A stretch of 47,313 nucleotides of DNA from a bacterium. Lineage in GTDB: Bacteria; Patescibacteriota; Minisyncoccia; UBA6257; 2-01-FULL-56-20. Shown one piece after another: positions 39,449 to 45,197 of the stretch (positions within the stretch are counted from its first letter, which is position 1; each line of letters opens with the position of its first letter). The stretch is from the NCBI GenBank assembly GCA_027310625.1, contig DAIDAM010000010.1, forward strand, positions 1 to 47,313, written 5' to 3'. The position numbers were made by a program, and so were the translations under genes. The notes below the pieces were generated by a model. It made no database searches and was not told the origin of the DNA. It saw only the letters and a list, made by a program, of their open reading frames with translations.

Positions 39449-41251
39449 ATGCTTTCAAATCTTGAAGTAGCGAGAGTGCTCCGCGAGATCGGCGAATACC
39501 TTGAGATGCAGAACGTGCCTTTCAAGCCGAGGGCGTACGAGAAAGCGGCACTGGCCGTGGAAGAACTGGAGAACAATGTTTCTGAAATCTACGGAAGCGG
39601 CGGGCTGAAAGCGCTCGAGGAAATTCCCGGAGTCGGCGTTTCCATTGCTGAAAAAATCGAGGAGCTTTTGAAAACCGGAAAATTGAAATATTACGAGCAG
39701 CTGAAGAAAAAAACGCCGGTGGATTTGTCTTCGCTGGCGAGAATCGAAGGTCTGGGTCCGAAATCAATTAAAAAACTTTACAGGGAGCTCGGCGTTGCTG
39801 ATTTGAAAGACCTCGAAAAAGCGGCGCGCGCGGGGAAAATAAGAAAACTCGAGGGCTTCGGCGAGAAAAGCGAAGAAAAAATAATCAAGGGACTGGAATT
39901 TATCGAAAAAGCCGGCGGGAGATTTCTTTTAGGAAGTGTTCTGCCGACGGCATATATGATTGAAGAAAGATTGAGAGAATTGCCCGGCGTCGAAAAAGCG
40001 GTTGTTGCCGGCTCGGCGCGCAGACGAAAAGAGACGATCGGCGATATCGATATTCTGGTCATTTCCAAAAAACCTGCCGCGGCGATGAATTATTTCACGA
40101 ATATGCCGGAGGTGGCGAGAGTGCTGGCTTCTGGGGAAACCAAATCGTCGGTCAAGCTTTCCTCGGGATTGAATGTCGATGTGCGCGTCGTGCCGGCGGA
40201 ATCGTACGGCGCGGCGCTGAATTATTTTACCGGCTCAAAAGACCACAACGTCGCTTTGCGTCGCATCGCCGTAGAGAAAGGATGGAAACTTAACGAGTAC
40301 GGCTTATTTAAAGACGCAGACCAACGCGGACTTCACGCAGAACGACGCGGAAAAATTCAGCGTAAGTCAGCGTTTAGTCGGCGAGAGTCTGCGTCAATGA
40401 TCGCGGGGAGGACAGAGGAAGAAATCTACCGCGCTTTCGGCATGGAGTATGTCGAGCCGGAGATGCGCGAGAACACGGGCGAGATAGAATTGGCGCAAAA
40501 ACACAAACTTCCGAAGCTCGTCGGCTACGGCGACCTCCGCGGCGATTTGCAGACGCAGACGGATTGGACGGACGGCTCAGATTCCATAGAAGACATGGCG
40601 CGGGCGGCAATCAAAGCGGGTCTCGAGTACATCGCTATCACCGACCACACCAAGCGCCTGGCGATGACCGGCGGACTGGACGAAAAAAGAATTCTGAAAC
40701 AAATGGATGAAATCGACGTACTGAACAAAAAACTCGGCGGCAAAATAAAAGTTCTCAAGGGCACGGAATGCGACATTTTGAAAGACGGCTCGCTCGATTT
40801 GCCGGACGGCGTTTTGTCGAAACTTGACGTTGTCGGCGCTTCTGTTCACTCACTTTTCAATCTTTCGGAAGCGGAGCAGACCGCGAGGATAAAAAAAGCG
40901 ATGTCCAATCCGCATGTCGACATTGTTTTCCATCCGACAGGACGTCTGATAAACCGGCGTGAACCTTACAAAGTCAATGTGGAGGAGCTGATTTCGCACG
41001 CCAAGAAAACAGGAACGATTCTTGAAATAAACGCTGACGCGAACCGCCTGGATTTGAAAGACGACTACATCAGAAAATGCGTCGAAGCAGGCGTAAAAAT
41101 GAGCATCGATTCCGACGCCCACTCGGCGGGCCAAGTCGGTTTTTTGGAACTGGGAATCGCGCAGGCGCGCAGAGGCTGGGCGACAAAAGACGATATCGTT
41201 AATGCATGGTCGCTAGAAAAAATGCTGAAATTTTTGAAAGGTGGAAAATAA
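39449..41251 (+). CDS. polX: DNA polymerase X family protein with PHP domain (PolX)
   Basis: 600 residues. The N-terminal HhH part (EEIPGVGVSIAEKIEELLK, then IEGLGPKSIKKLYREL) is followed by the nucleotidyltransferase core GSARRRKETIGDIDILV (paired Asp) and the C-terminal PHP domain (DLQTQTDWTDGSDSIEDMA, ITDHTK, SIDSDAHSAG). Bacterial PolX fills gaps and has 3'-5' exonuclease activity. A repeat-derived insertion (DADQRGLHAERRGKIQRKSA..) sits between EYGLFK and IAGRTEEE. The 3' end is of foreign or exchanged origin: a second version of the last 20 codons lies after the structured element at 41267-41349. Confidence 0.93.
   Translation: MLSNLEVARVLREIGEYLEMQNVPFKPRAYEKAALAVEELENNVSEIYGSGGLKALEEIPGVGVSIAEKIEELLKTGKLKYYEQLKKKTPVDLSSLARIEGLGPKSIKKLYRELGVADLKDLEKAARAGKIRKLEGFGEKSEEKIIKGLEFIEKAGGRFLLGSVLPTAYMIEERLRELPGVEKAVVAGSARRRKETIGDIDILVISKKPAAAMNYFTNMPEVARVLASGETKSSVKLSSGLNVDVRVVPAESYGAALNYFTGSKDHNVALRRIAVEKGWKLNEYGLFKDADQRGLHAERRGKIQRKSAFSRRESASMIAGRTEEEIYRAFGMEYVEPEMRENTGEIELAQKHKLPKLVGYGDLRGDLQTQTDWTDGSDSIEDMARAAIKAGLEYIAITDHTKRLAMTGGLDEKRILKQMDEIDVLNKKLGGKIKVLKGTECDILKDGSLDLPDGVLSKLDVVGASVHSLFNLSEAEQTARIKKAMSNPHVDIVFHPTGRLINRREPYKVNVEELISHAKKTGTILEINADANRLDLKDDYIRKCVEAGVKMSIDSDAHSAGQVGFLELGIAQARRGWATKDDIVNAWSLEKMLKFLKGGK
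40313..40395 (+). repeat. In-frame palindromic insertion in polX
   Basis: Ends GACGCAGA (40313-40320) and TCTGCGTC (40388-40395) are perfect inverted repeats, and the interior aligns with 30415-30499 in the beta-CASP gene. It encodes ADQRGLHAERRGKIQRKSAF in a loop that is short in other PolX proteins. Confidence 0.75.
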
Positions 41252-41266
41252 AAAAATGCCCAGCAT

Positions 41267-41349
41267 TGCAAAAACCCCGTGTTGGAAGATAGGAGCGAAG
41301 CGACGTAAGAAACCAGAAGGTGTCTTAAGCGGGGGTCGGGGTTTTTGCA
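41267..41349 (+). repeat. Structured repeat element, copy 2 (short form, at the polX 3' end)
   Basis: Arms TGCAAAAACCCCG (41267-41279) and CGGGGTTTTTGCA (41337-41349) pair perfectly. The interior has the 51-nt core (41275-41325) and 16-nt tail (41326-41341) found identically at 10266-10428, here without the 80-nt extra arm. The core includes GCGAAGC, a known very stable DNA mini-hairpin. The intact polX stop is 15 bp to the left and a displaced polX tail starts about 12 bp to the right. Confidence 0.85.
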
Positions 41350-41360
41350 TGGAGGATGTG

Positions 41361-41423
41361 GCAACCAAAGAAAATATAATCAACGCCTGGCCACTGGAAA
41401 AGATGTTATCATTCCTTAAATGA
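41361..41423 (+). pseudogene. Displaced 3' tail of polX
   Basis: Reads ATKENIINAWPLEKMLSFLK then TGA; intact polX ends ATKDDIVNAWSLEKMLKFLKGGK. About 15 of 20 residues and 40 of 60 bases agree, with many synonymous differences. The TGA overlaps the Nudix ATG (ATGA at 41420-41423), so this fragment is the native operon junction and the intact upstream version is the newcomer. Confidence 0.88.
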
Positions 41424-41911
41424 CCCAAGAGAAACAAAAAAGATTTAAGCGGGAAATCTCTGCCGGCTTCATAGTTTTTAGGAGAACGAGCGAAGGAATA
41501 AAATTTCTCGTTCTCTACCACGGACACAACTACTGGAATTTTCCCAAAGGGAAAATCGAATCGGAGGAGCGGTCGCTGGAAGCCGCTTTCCGGGAAACCA
41601 GGGAGGAATCGGGTCTCGGCAGACACGATCTGCGGCTTGTAAGCAATTTTAAAGTTTATCAGAAATTTTCTTTCCGCAGCCGCGCGCATCGCGGCGGCAA
41701 AGCGCAGGAACCGCAAAATATTTTCAAAATCGTCATTTTTTATCTTGCCGAAACGAGGAATTCGCACATCAGGATTTCGCACGAGCATCAGGGGTACGCG
41801 TGGTTTTCTTTTCCGGAAGCGATGAAAATAATGAACCGCTACAAGGGTAATCAAAAAATATTGAAACAGGCCTATGACTTCATTCATCCCGTTAGAAGCA
41901 ACAGGCCATGA
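41420..41911 (+). CDS. Nudix hydrolase (Ap4A-type)
   Basis: 163 residues. A complete Nudix box, GKIESEERSLEAAFRETREESG, is preceded by YWNFPKG, typical of diadenosine tetraphosphate hydrolases. The start overlaps the displaced polX tail (ATGA). The last seven residues (VRSNRP and neighbours) are encoded by the inverted repeat of the element at 41886-42007, so the native stop has been replaced. It would cleave nucleoside diphosphate derivatives in the cytoplasm. Confidence 0.9.
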   Translation: MTQEKQKRFKREISAGFIVFRRTSEGIKFLVLYHGHNYWNFPKGKIESEERSLEAAFRETREESGLGRHDLRLVSNFKVYQKFSFRSRAHRGGKAQEPQNIFKIVIFYLAETRNSHIRISHEHQGYAWFSFPEAMKIMNRYKGNQKILKQAYDFIHPVRSNRP

Positions 41912-42007
41912 TTGTGAAATTATAGTTTGCAATTTAAGCAAAAATGTCGTTTCACTTGAAAAGGCATGCGTTACGGTTGCCTGAAGACAACCTGCTTCTA
42001 ACGGGAT
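41886..42007 (+). repeat. 122-bp inverted-repeat element, copy B (TCCCGTTAGA family)
   Basis: Ends ATCCCGTTAGAAGC (41886-41899) and GCTTCTAACGGGAT (41994-42007) are perfect 14-bp inverted repeats. A hairpin, GGTTGCC-TGAA-GACAACC, lies beside the right end. It fills the Nudix-alkyltransferase junction, giving the Nudix stop codon and the first 21 codons of the next gene. Orientation relative to transcription is the same as in copies A and C. Confidence 0.88.
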
Positions 42008-42249
42008 TCACAAAGAAAGTTCTCGCCGCCGTGAGGAAAATACCGCGCGGCAAAACCGCAACGTATAGGGAAATCGCGAGGGCGGCCGGCAATCCGCGCG
42101 CTTATCGCGCCGTCGGCAATATTTTGAACAAAAATTTCAGCCCGAAGATTCCCTGCCACCGCGTTGTGCGGAGCGATGGAAAAATCGGCGGCTACAACCG
42201 CGGGGCGAAAAAGAAACTGATGCTATTAAAAAAAGAGAAAACAATGTAA
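41944..42249 (+). CDS. O6-alkylguanine-DNA alkyltransferase DNA-binding domain protein
   Basis: 101 residues. The catalytic motif PCHRVVRSDGKIGGYNRG with the alkyl-acceptor Cys, and ATYREIARAAGNPRAYRAVGN, define the Ogt/MGMT C-terminal domain; the usual N-terminal domain is absent. Cys is retained, so unlike Trp-containing ATL proteins it may still transfer alkyl groups. The first 21 residues (MSFHLKRHALRLPEDNLLLT..) come from repeat element B; the domain proper begins FTKKVLAAVRKIP. The true start is therefore uncertain. Confidence 0.85.
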   Translation: MSFHLKRHALRLPEDNLLLTGFTKKVLAAVRKIPRGKTATYREIARAAGNPRAYRAVGNILNKNFSPKIPCHRVVRSDGKIGGYNRGAKKKLMLLKKEKTM

Positions 42250-42349
42250 TTTTCTAAAATTTGTTTTCCGCGACTTTGTGGTATTATGATGCTAAGCTAT
42301 TTGTAACACTGGTTTTTTCTGTACTGACTTGGCCGAAAGGAGAGCGAGA

Positions 42350-42544
42350 ATGGCAAAGAAAGCGAAAAGCAGTCGACGTATGACAAACAAGCAAATCGTG
42401 AAAAGACACTTCCCGAGTGCGTATTGCAGACCATGGGGAATGTTCCATCTCTGGCGTGTTATTGCCAGATGCATGCCAATTGGTGCGGGGAAAACTGCGA
42501 ATGCAGCATGGGCAGATGCTGCAAGAGAAATCCGTCACCCCTAA
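42350..42544 (+). CDS. Small basic protein, unknown, with SD
   Basis: 64 residues from ATG 42350, with AAGGAG 8-9 nt upstream. The sequence is basic at the start (MAKKAKSSRRMTNKQIVKRH) and includes aromatic residues and two Cys (CRPWGMFHLWRVIARCMPIG). No family is recognised. A TATTAT -10 at 42282-42287 may drive it. A terminator lies just downstream (42561-42587). It forms a separate unit between the alkyltransferase gene and the ribosomal operon. Confidence 0.55.
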   Translation: MAKKAKSSRRMTNKQIVKRHFPSAYCRPWGMFHLWRVIARCMPIGAGKTANAAWADAAREIRHP

Positions 42545-42560
42545 CGCAGTCCAAGAATAA

Positions 42561-42587
42561 AAAGCCGCCGACATCGTCAGCGGCTTT
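42561..42587 (+). terminator. Terminator after the small basic protein
   Basis: AAAGCCGC (42561-42568) pairs with GCGGCTTT (42580-42587), followed by GATAATTTT. Confidence 0.7.
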
Positions 42588-42629
42588 GATAATTTTGTGA
42601 CAAGCAGATTAACGTTAGAACAATGTTCG

Positions 42630-42977
42630 TTATTTTTTCGCAAACTCCACAACTTTCGAAAACACCGCCGGTTCGTTCTCGGCGAGGTCGGCGAGAATTT
42701 TTCTGTCAAGTTTTATATTTTTGGATTTGAGAAGGGGAATCAGGCGGCTGTAGGAAATTCCCTGCGCGCGGACGGCGGCGTTGATTTTGACGTTCCAAAG
42801 CCGGCGAAAAACGCGCTTTTTTTCCTTTCGTCCGCGAAAAGCGCGTGACCAGGCGTGAAGGAGCGCTTCTTTCGCGGCGCGCTCCTTTGATTTTCTTCCC
42901 CAGCGGAATCCCTTGACGTGCCTGAGAAGTTCGCGCCGTTTTTTCGTTTGAATTTTTCCTCGTTTTACTCGGGGCAT
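42630..42977 (-). CDS. rplT: Large ribosomal subunit protein bL20
   Basis: 115 residues, typical length. MPRVKRGKIQTKKRRELLRH and GFRWGRKSKERAAKEALLHA are highly conserved in bL20. It is essential in early 50S assembly. In Escherichia coli and Bacillus it represses the infC-rpmI-rplT transcript by binding the leader. It is the last gene of infC-rpmI-rplT here, 36 bp downstream of rpmI. Confidence 0.96.
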   Translation of the reverse strand: MPRVKRGKIQTKKRRELLRHVKGFRWGRKSKERAAKEALLHAWSRAFRGRKEKKRVFRRLWNVKINAAVRAQGISYSRLIPLLKSKNIKLDRKILADLAENEPAVFSKVVEFAKK

Positions 42978-43013
42978 AAAATTGGCTAATGGCTAATCGC
43001 TAATTGTTTATGG

Positions 43014-43196
43014 TTAAAACACCGCGGCGGCGTAATCGAGAATTTTTTTGGAAGGATAGTTGAGCTGCAATCTCTTCCGCTTGCTTCTGATGTTCTTGGT
43101 GGATTTGCGGGTGCGGAAATGATTGACCGACATCGGTCGTCTCATAAACTTCCCCTTCTTGGTAAGTTTTATTCTTTTGATGAAACTTTTCTGCAT
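43014..43196 (-). CDS. rpmI: Large ribosomal subunit protein bL35
   Basis: 60 residues: MQKSFIKRIKLTKKGKFMRR, then NHFRTRKSTKNIRSKRKRLQL, matching bL35. The ATG at 43196 overlaps the end of repeat element C by 2 bases (GGGATG), so the translation start is flush with the element's inverted repeat and a 7-bp hairpin lies about 12 nt upstream. That hairpin will be part of the mRNA and could affect expression of this gene relative to infC. Confidence 0.93.
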   Translation of the reverse strand: MQKSFIKRIKLTKKGKFMRRPMSVNHFRTRKSTKNIRSKRKRLQLNYPSKKILDYAAAVF

Positions 43197-43314
43197 CCCG
43201 TTAGAGACAGGTCGTCAAAGACGACCGTGAAATCATTGACTTGAAAATAATCGACTTTTTTATTTGATTTGTAAACTCATGCGTAATTTATTGGTTAGTT
43301 GTCTCTAACGGGAT
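43195..43314 (-). repeat. 120-bp inverted-repeat element, copy C (TCCCGTTAGA family)
   Basis: Ends ATCCCGTTAGAGAC (43195-43208) and GTCTCTAACGGGAT (43301-43314) are perfect 14-bp inverted repeats. The hairpin GGTCGTC-AAA-GACGACC lies beside the left end (43210-43226). It fills the infC-rpmI junction in the same orientation relative to transcription as A and B. The internal stem differs from A and B by compensating changes (GGTCGTC/GACGACC against GGTTGTC/GACAACC), which indicates that the structure is maintained. Confidence 0.88.
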
Positions 43315-43322
43315 TGCATTCC

Positions 43323-43820
43323 TTACTTCTTTATTATCGGCACCATCAATCCTCTGCCGCCGAATTTCGGCTCTCCTAATTTTTTGTATTCCACGGTTAT
43401 CATTTTGAGAAAATCATCCAATCTTTGGAGCGCCCATCCCTTGTTCGCTTTCTCGCGCCCCCTCAGCCGCATTGCCACGTCCACCTGCCTACCTTCTTCC
43501 AAAAATTTTTCGAGCTGTCTCGCTTTTATGAGAAGGTCGTTTTGCGCGGCGCGGGCGCTTATCTGAATCTGCTTCGGGCCGGCGGATTTCTGCGCAACCC
43601 GCGCCTTTTTCTCCGCCTTTTCCTGCATGTAGCGGAATTTGTCGAAGCTCATCAGGCGGGCAACGGGCGGTTTCGCGCTCGGCGCTATTTCTATGAGGTC
43701 AATTCCTTCTTCGATGAGCGCAAGCGCTTTTTCTCTCGGCATCACGCCGAGATTCTCTCCGTCTTTTCCGATGATACGCAGTTCGGGAGCGGTTATTCCG
43801 TTGTTGATTTTCGGCTTAAT
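43323..43820 (-). CDS. infC: Translation initiation factor IF-3, with a non-AUG start codon
   Basis: 165 residues if translation starts at ATT 43820 (I-KPKINNGITAPELRIIGKD). The usual N-terminal IF-3 sequence runs upstream of the first in-frame ATG (43745) with no ATG, GTG or TTG at a suitable place, so an ATT (or the preceding ATC at 43823) must be the start, as known for infC of Escherichia coli. The rest includes LGVMPREKALALIEEGIDLI and the C-domain KMITVEYKKLGEPKF. IF-3 itself discriminates against non-AUG starts, giving autoregulation. A repeat (43833-43906) lies 12 bp upstream. Confidence 0.9.
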   Translation of the reverse strand: MKPKINNGITAPELRIIGKDGENLGVMPREKALALIEEGIDLIEIAPSAKPPVARLMSFDKFRYMQEKAEKKARVAQKSAGPKQIQISARAAQNDLLIKARQLEKFLEEGRQVDVAMRLRGREKANKGWALQRLDDFLKMITVEYKKLGEPKFGGRGLMVPIIKK

Positions 43821-43832
43821 GATGTTTGCTTT

Positions 43833-43906
43833 GCATCCGAATAGCGCTTAACCTGCCCGCTTCGCGTTGCGAAGCAAGGCGGGCGGGCGAATGCGCCCAC
43901 GCGAAT
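43833..43906. repeat. CATCCGAATAGCGC / GCGCCCAYSCGAAT repeat, copy b
   Basis: Left end GCATCCGAATAGCGC (43833-43847), identical to copy a at 33137; right end GAATGCGCCCACGCGAAT (43889-43906). The middle is a GC-rich hairpin (CTGCCCGCTTCGC..GCGAAGCAAGGCGGG). It occupies the upstream region of infC. Confidence 0.75.
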
Positions 43907-43998
43907 GACTCAAGAATTGCCCTTGTTTACTTTTTGATTCCGCAAACGCCAGATTATGTTAATCTTCCGTGCCCGTTTTGTCAAAATGTTTATTAAAA

Positions 43999-44041
43999 AT
44001 GGAATGCCCCGGGTCGTACGCTTGTGGCGTACGCCCGGGGC
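43999..44041 (-). terminator. GC-rich terminator for the small-gene pair
   Basis: GCCCCGGG.CGTACGC (44006-44021) pairs with GCGTACG.CCCGGGGC (44026-44041); in minus direction ATTCCATTTTT follows. The bases between this and the stop at 44110 are also rich in inverted GC segments (44047-44107). Confidence 0.8.
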
Positions 44042-44109
44042 CAACCTTAACGGCTGCGGTGCAGGGAGGTGACACCGCCGGGGTCAGGGAGGAGAACCCC
44101 GCCGCCAGG

Positions 44110-44361
44110 TTAAAACTTGAACTTTAAGGAGAGTTGACCGCCCTTTCTTGCGTCGGCCAGTGCTTCGACGGCCTTGCGTACAGCCGCACTACAAAGCATA
44201 TCCAGATACTCTCTGGTGAGCAGTCCGCGGCGCCGTGGCGGTATCTTGACTTGAGACACAATGAGCAGACCTTCTTTTTCTATCACCGTCAGCTCAAAGC
44301 CATCAATGTTCACCACCGCCCTGCCGCGCTTGGCGTCAACTTTGGTGGTGTCATCAATCAT
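44110..44361 (-). CDS. Small hypothetical protein, second gene of an SD-led pair
   Basis: 83 residues, start MIDDTTKVDAKRGRAVVNID, overlapping the upstream gene by 8 bp. A beta-rich first half (AVVNIDGFELTVIEKEGLLI) is followed by a helix (REYLDMLCSAAVRKAVEALADARK). No family is recognised; the arrangement resembles small regulators but that is a guess. It shares promoter and terminator with the membrane protein gene upstream. Confidence 0.55.
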   Translation of the reverse strand: MIDDTTKVDAKRGRAVVNIDGFELTVIEKEGLLIVSQVKIPPRRRGLLTREYLDMLCSAAVRKAVEALADARKGGQLSLKFKF

Positions 44362-44641
44362 TGTTTCTCTCCCTCCACTGACGCTCGGCGTCTCGACTCA
44401 GTTCTTCCAGCTTCTCCGAGAACCGCACCCAAGAACTGGCGAACTCCGCTTTGTAAACGGTGACCGCCTCCTTGGCGAAGTGGAGACCAGCGGCAGCCAT
44501 CGCGAAAAAGATCACGAGGCCGATGAAGTCCTCTTTGCCGGGCACGGTGTTGCCCGCGTTGTACCGCAGGGCAAACAACGCCGCCGCGAAAAACACTGCG
44601 GCGAGCGCGACGTTGGTTACGAAATCCAGAATCTTATTCAT
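44354..44641 (-). CDS. Small membrane protein, first gene of an SD-led pair
   Basis: 95 residues from ATG 44641; GGAGGG lies 7 nt upstream. Two membrane helices at about residues 7-26 and 39-57 precede a charged helical tail ending DAERQWRERNND. No family is recognised. The unit has a TTGACA-N17-TATTGA promoter, a leader hairpin (CGCGC-CTTTA-GCGCG), a second small gene and a strong terminator, so it appears self-contained. Confidence 0.6.
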   Translation of the reverse strand: MNKILDFVTNVALAAVFFAAALFALRYNAGNTVPGKEDFIGLVIFFAMAAAGLHFAKEAVTVYKAEFASSWVRFSEKLEELSRDAERQWRERNND

Positions 44642-44701
44642 GGTTCTTCCCTCCAATATGTGAATCGCGCTAAAGGCGCGGGATGTAAATTTGCACTTTA
44701 A

Positions 44702-44730
44702 TCAATAGCAGATTTTGTTGCATTTGTCAA
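44702..44730 (-). promoter_or_regulatory. Sigma70-type promoter of the SD-led pair
   Basis: Minus-strand TTGACA (44725-44730), a 17-bp spacer, TATTGA (44702-44707). Confidence 0.6.
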
Positions 44731-44761
44731 ACTTTCATTTTTGTTGTATTATCCCGCCGTC

Positions 44762-45112
44762 GGGGATGAACGGCTTCGATAAAGACGAATCCCGGACTCG
44801 CGAGCAGTTTCGTCGAAACTTTAAATCGGCAAAAAAATCATAACTGCCAACCAAAGAGTTGCAGCTCCCGCTTTTGCTTTTGCTTAAGCAGGACATCGGC
44901 TGACTTCCGTCCCTTAGGTCAGGAACCGGTGTTATAAATGGGACTAACTCCGATTGGACTGCTTCACGTTCAACGGAAGGAAAACTCTGTGAAGCATTCG
45001 TTCTAAAATTCGGATGGGCGCTTTCGTAGCGCGCCATTCGGATGCAGGACTACGCTCGTAGAAGGTTCGGCGACGACATCTTTAGACGGCGGTTCGACTC
45101 CGCCCATCTCCA
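44762..45112 (+). ncRNA. ssrA: Transfer-messenger RNA (tmRNA)
   Basis: The 5' end GGGGATGAACGGCTTCGA and 3' end GACGGCGGTTCGACTCCGCC then CATCTCCA form the tRNA-Ala-like domain, with acceptor GGGGATG/CATCTCC. The tag frame at 44828-44887 reads GKKIITANQRVAAPAFAFA and stop; the hydrophobic Ala/Phe end fits a protease degron. CCA is not encoded. A repeat of the CATCCGAAT family (45008-45045) lies inside the 3' part. tmRNA with SmpB rescues stalled ribosomes. A terminator follows. Confidence 0.93.
45008..45045. repeat. CATCCGAAT-family repeat, copy c, inside tmRNA
   Basis: ATTCGGATGGGCGC (45008-45021) and GCGCGCCATTCGGATGC (45029-45045) are the reverse complements of the ends of copies a and b, with the middle reduced to TTTCGTA. 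In the RNA it forms a GGGCGC/GCGCGCC stem, so it probably extends a tmRNA helix. Confidence 0.65.
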
Positions 45113-45120
45113 CTGGACTA

Positions 45121-45149
45121 AAAATATCCGCAACAAGCGCGGATATTTT
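45121..45149 (+). terminator. tmRNA terminator
   Basis: AAAATATCCGC (45121-45131) pairs with GCGGATATTTT (45139-45149), followed by TATT. Confidence 0.8.
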
Positions 45150-45178
45150 TATTCTACGATGCGGAATTAATGGCATGA

Positions 45179-45187
45179 TGCTATAAT
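45179..45187 (+). promoter_or_regulatory. Extended -10 promoter of the polysaccharide deacetylase gene
   Basis: TGCTATAAT, 10 nt before the ATG at 45198, implying a leader of only a few bases. Confidence 0.55.
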
Positions 45188-45197
45188 TATTCCGATA

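Noticed and set aside
41241-41423. Separate 60-residue protein running through the structured element after polX
   Set aside because: Its first half translates the structured element and its second half is the displaced polX tail; the combination is accidental.
44828-44842. Alternative very short tmRNA tag (GCA AAA AAA TCA TAA)
   Set aside because: It would give only four residues. The overlapping frame gives 19 residues with a typical hydrophobic end.
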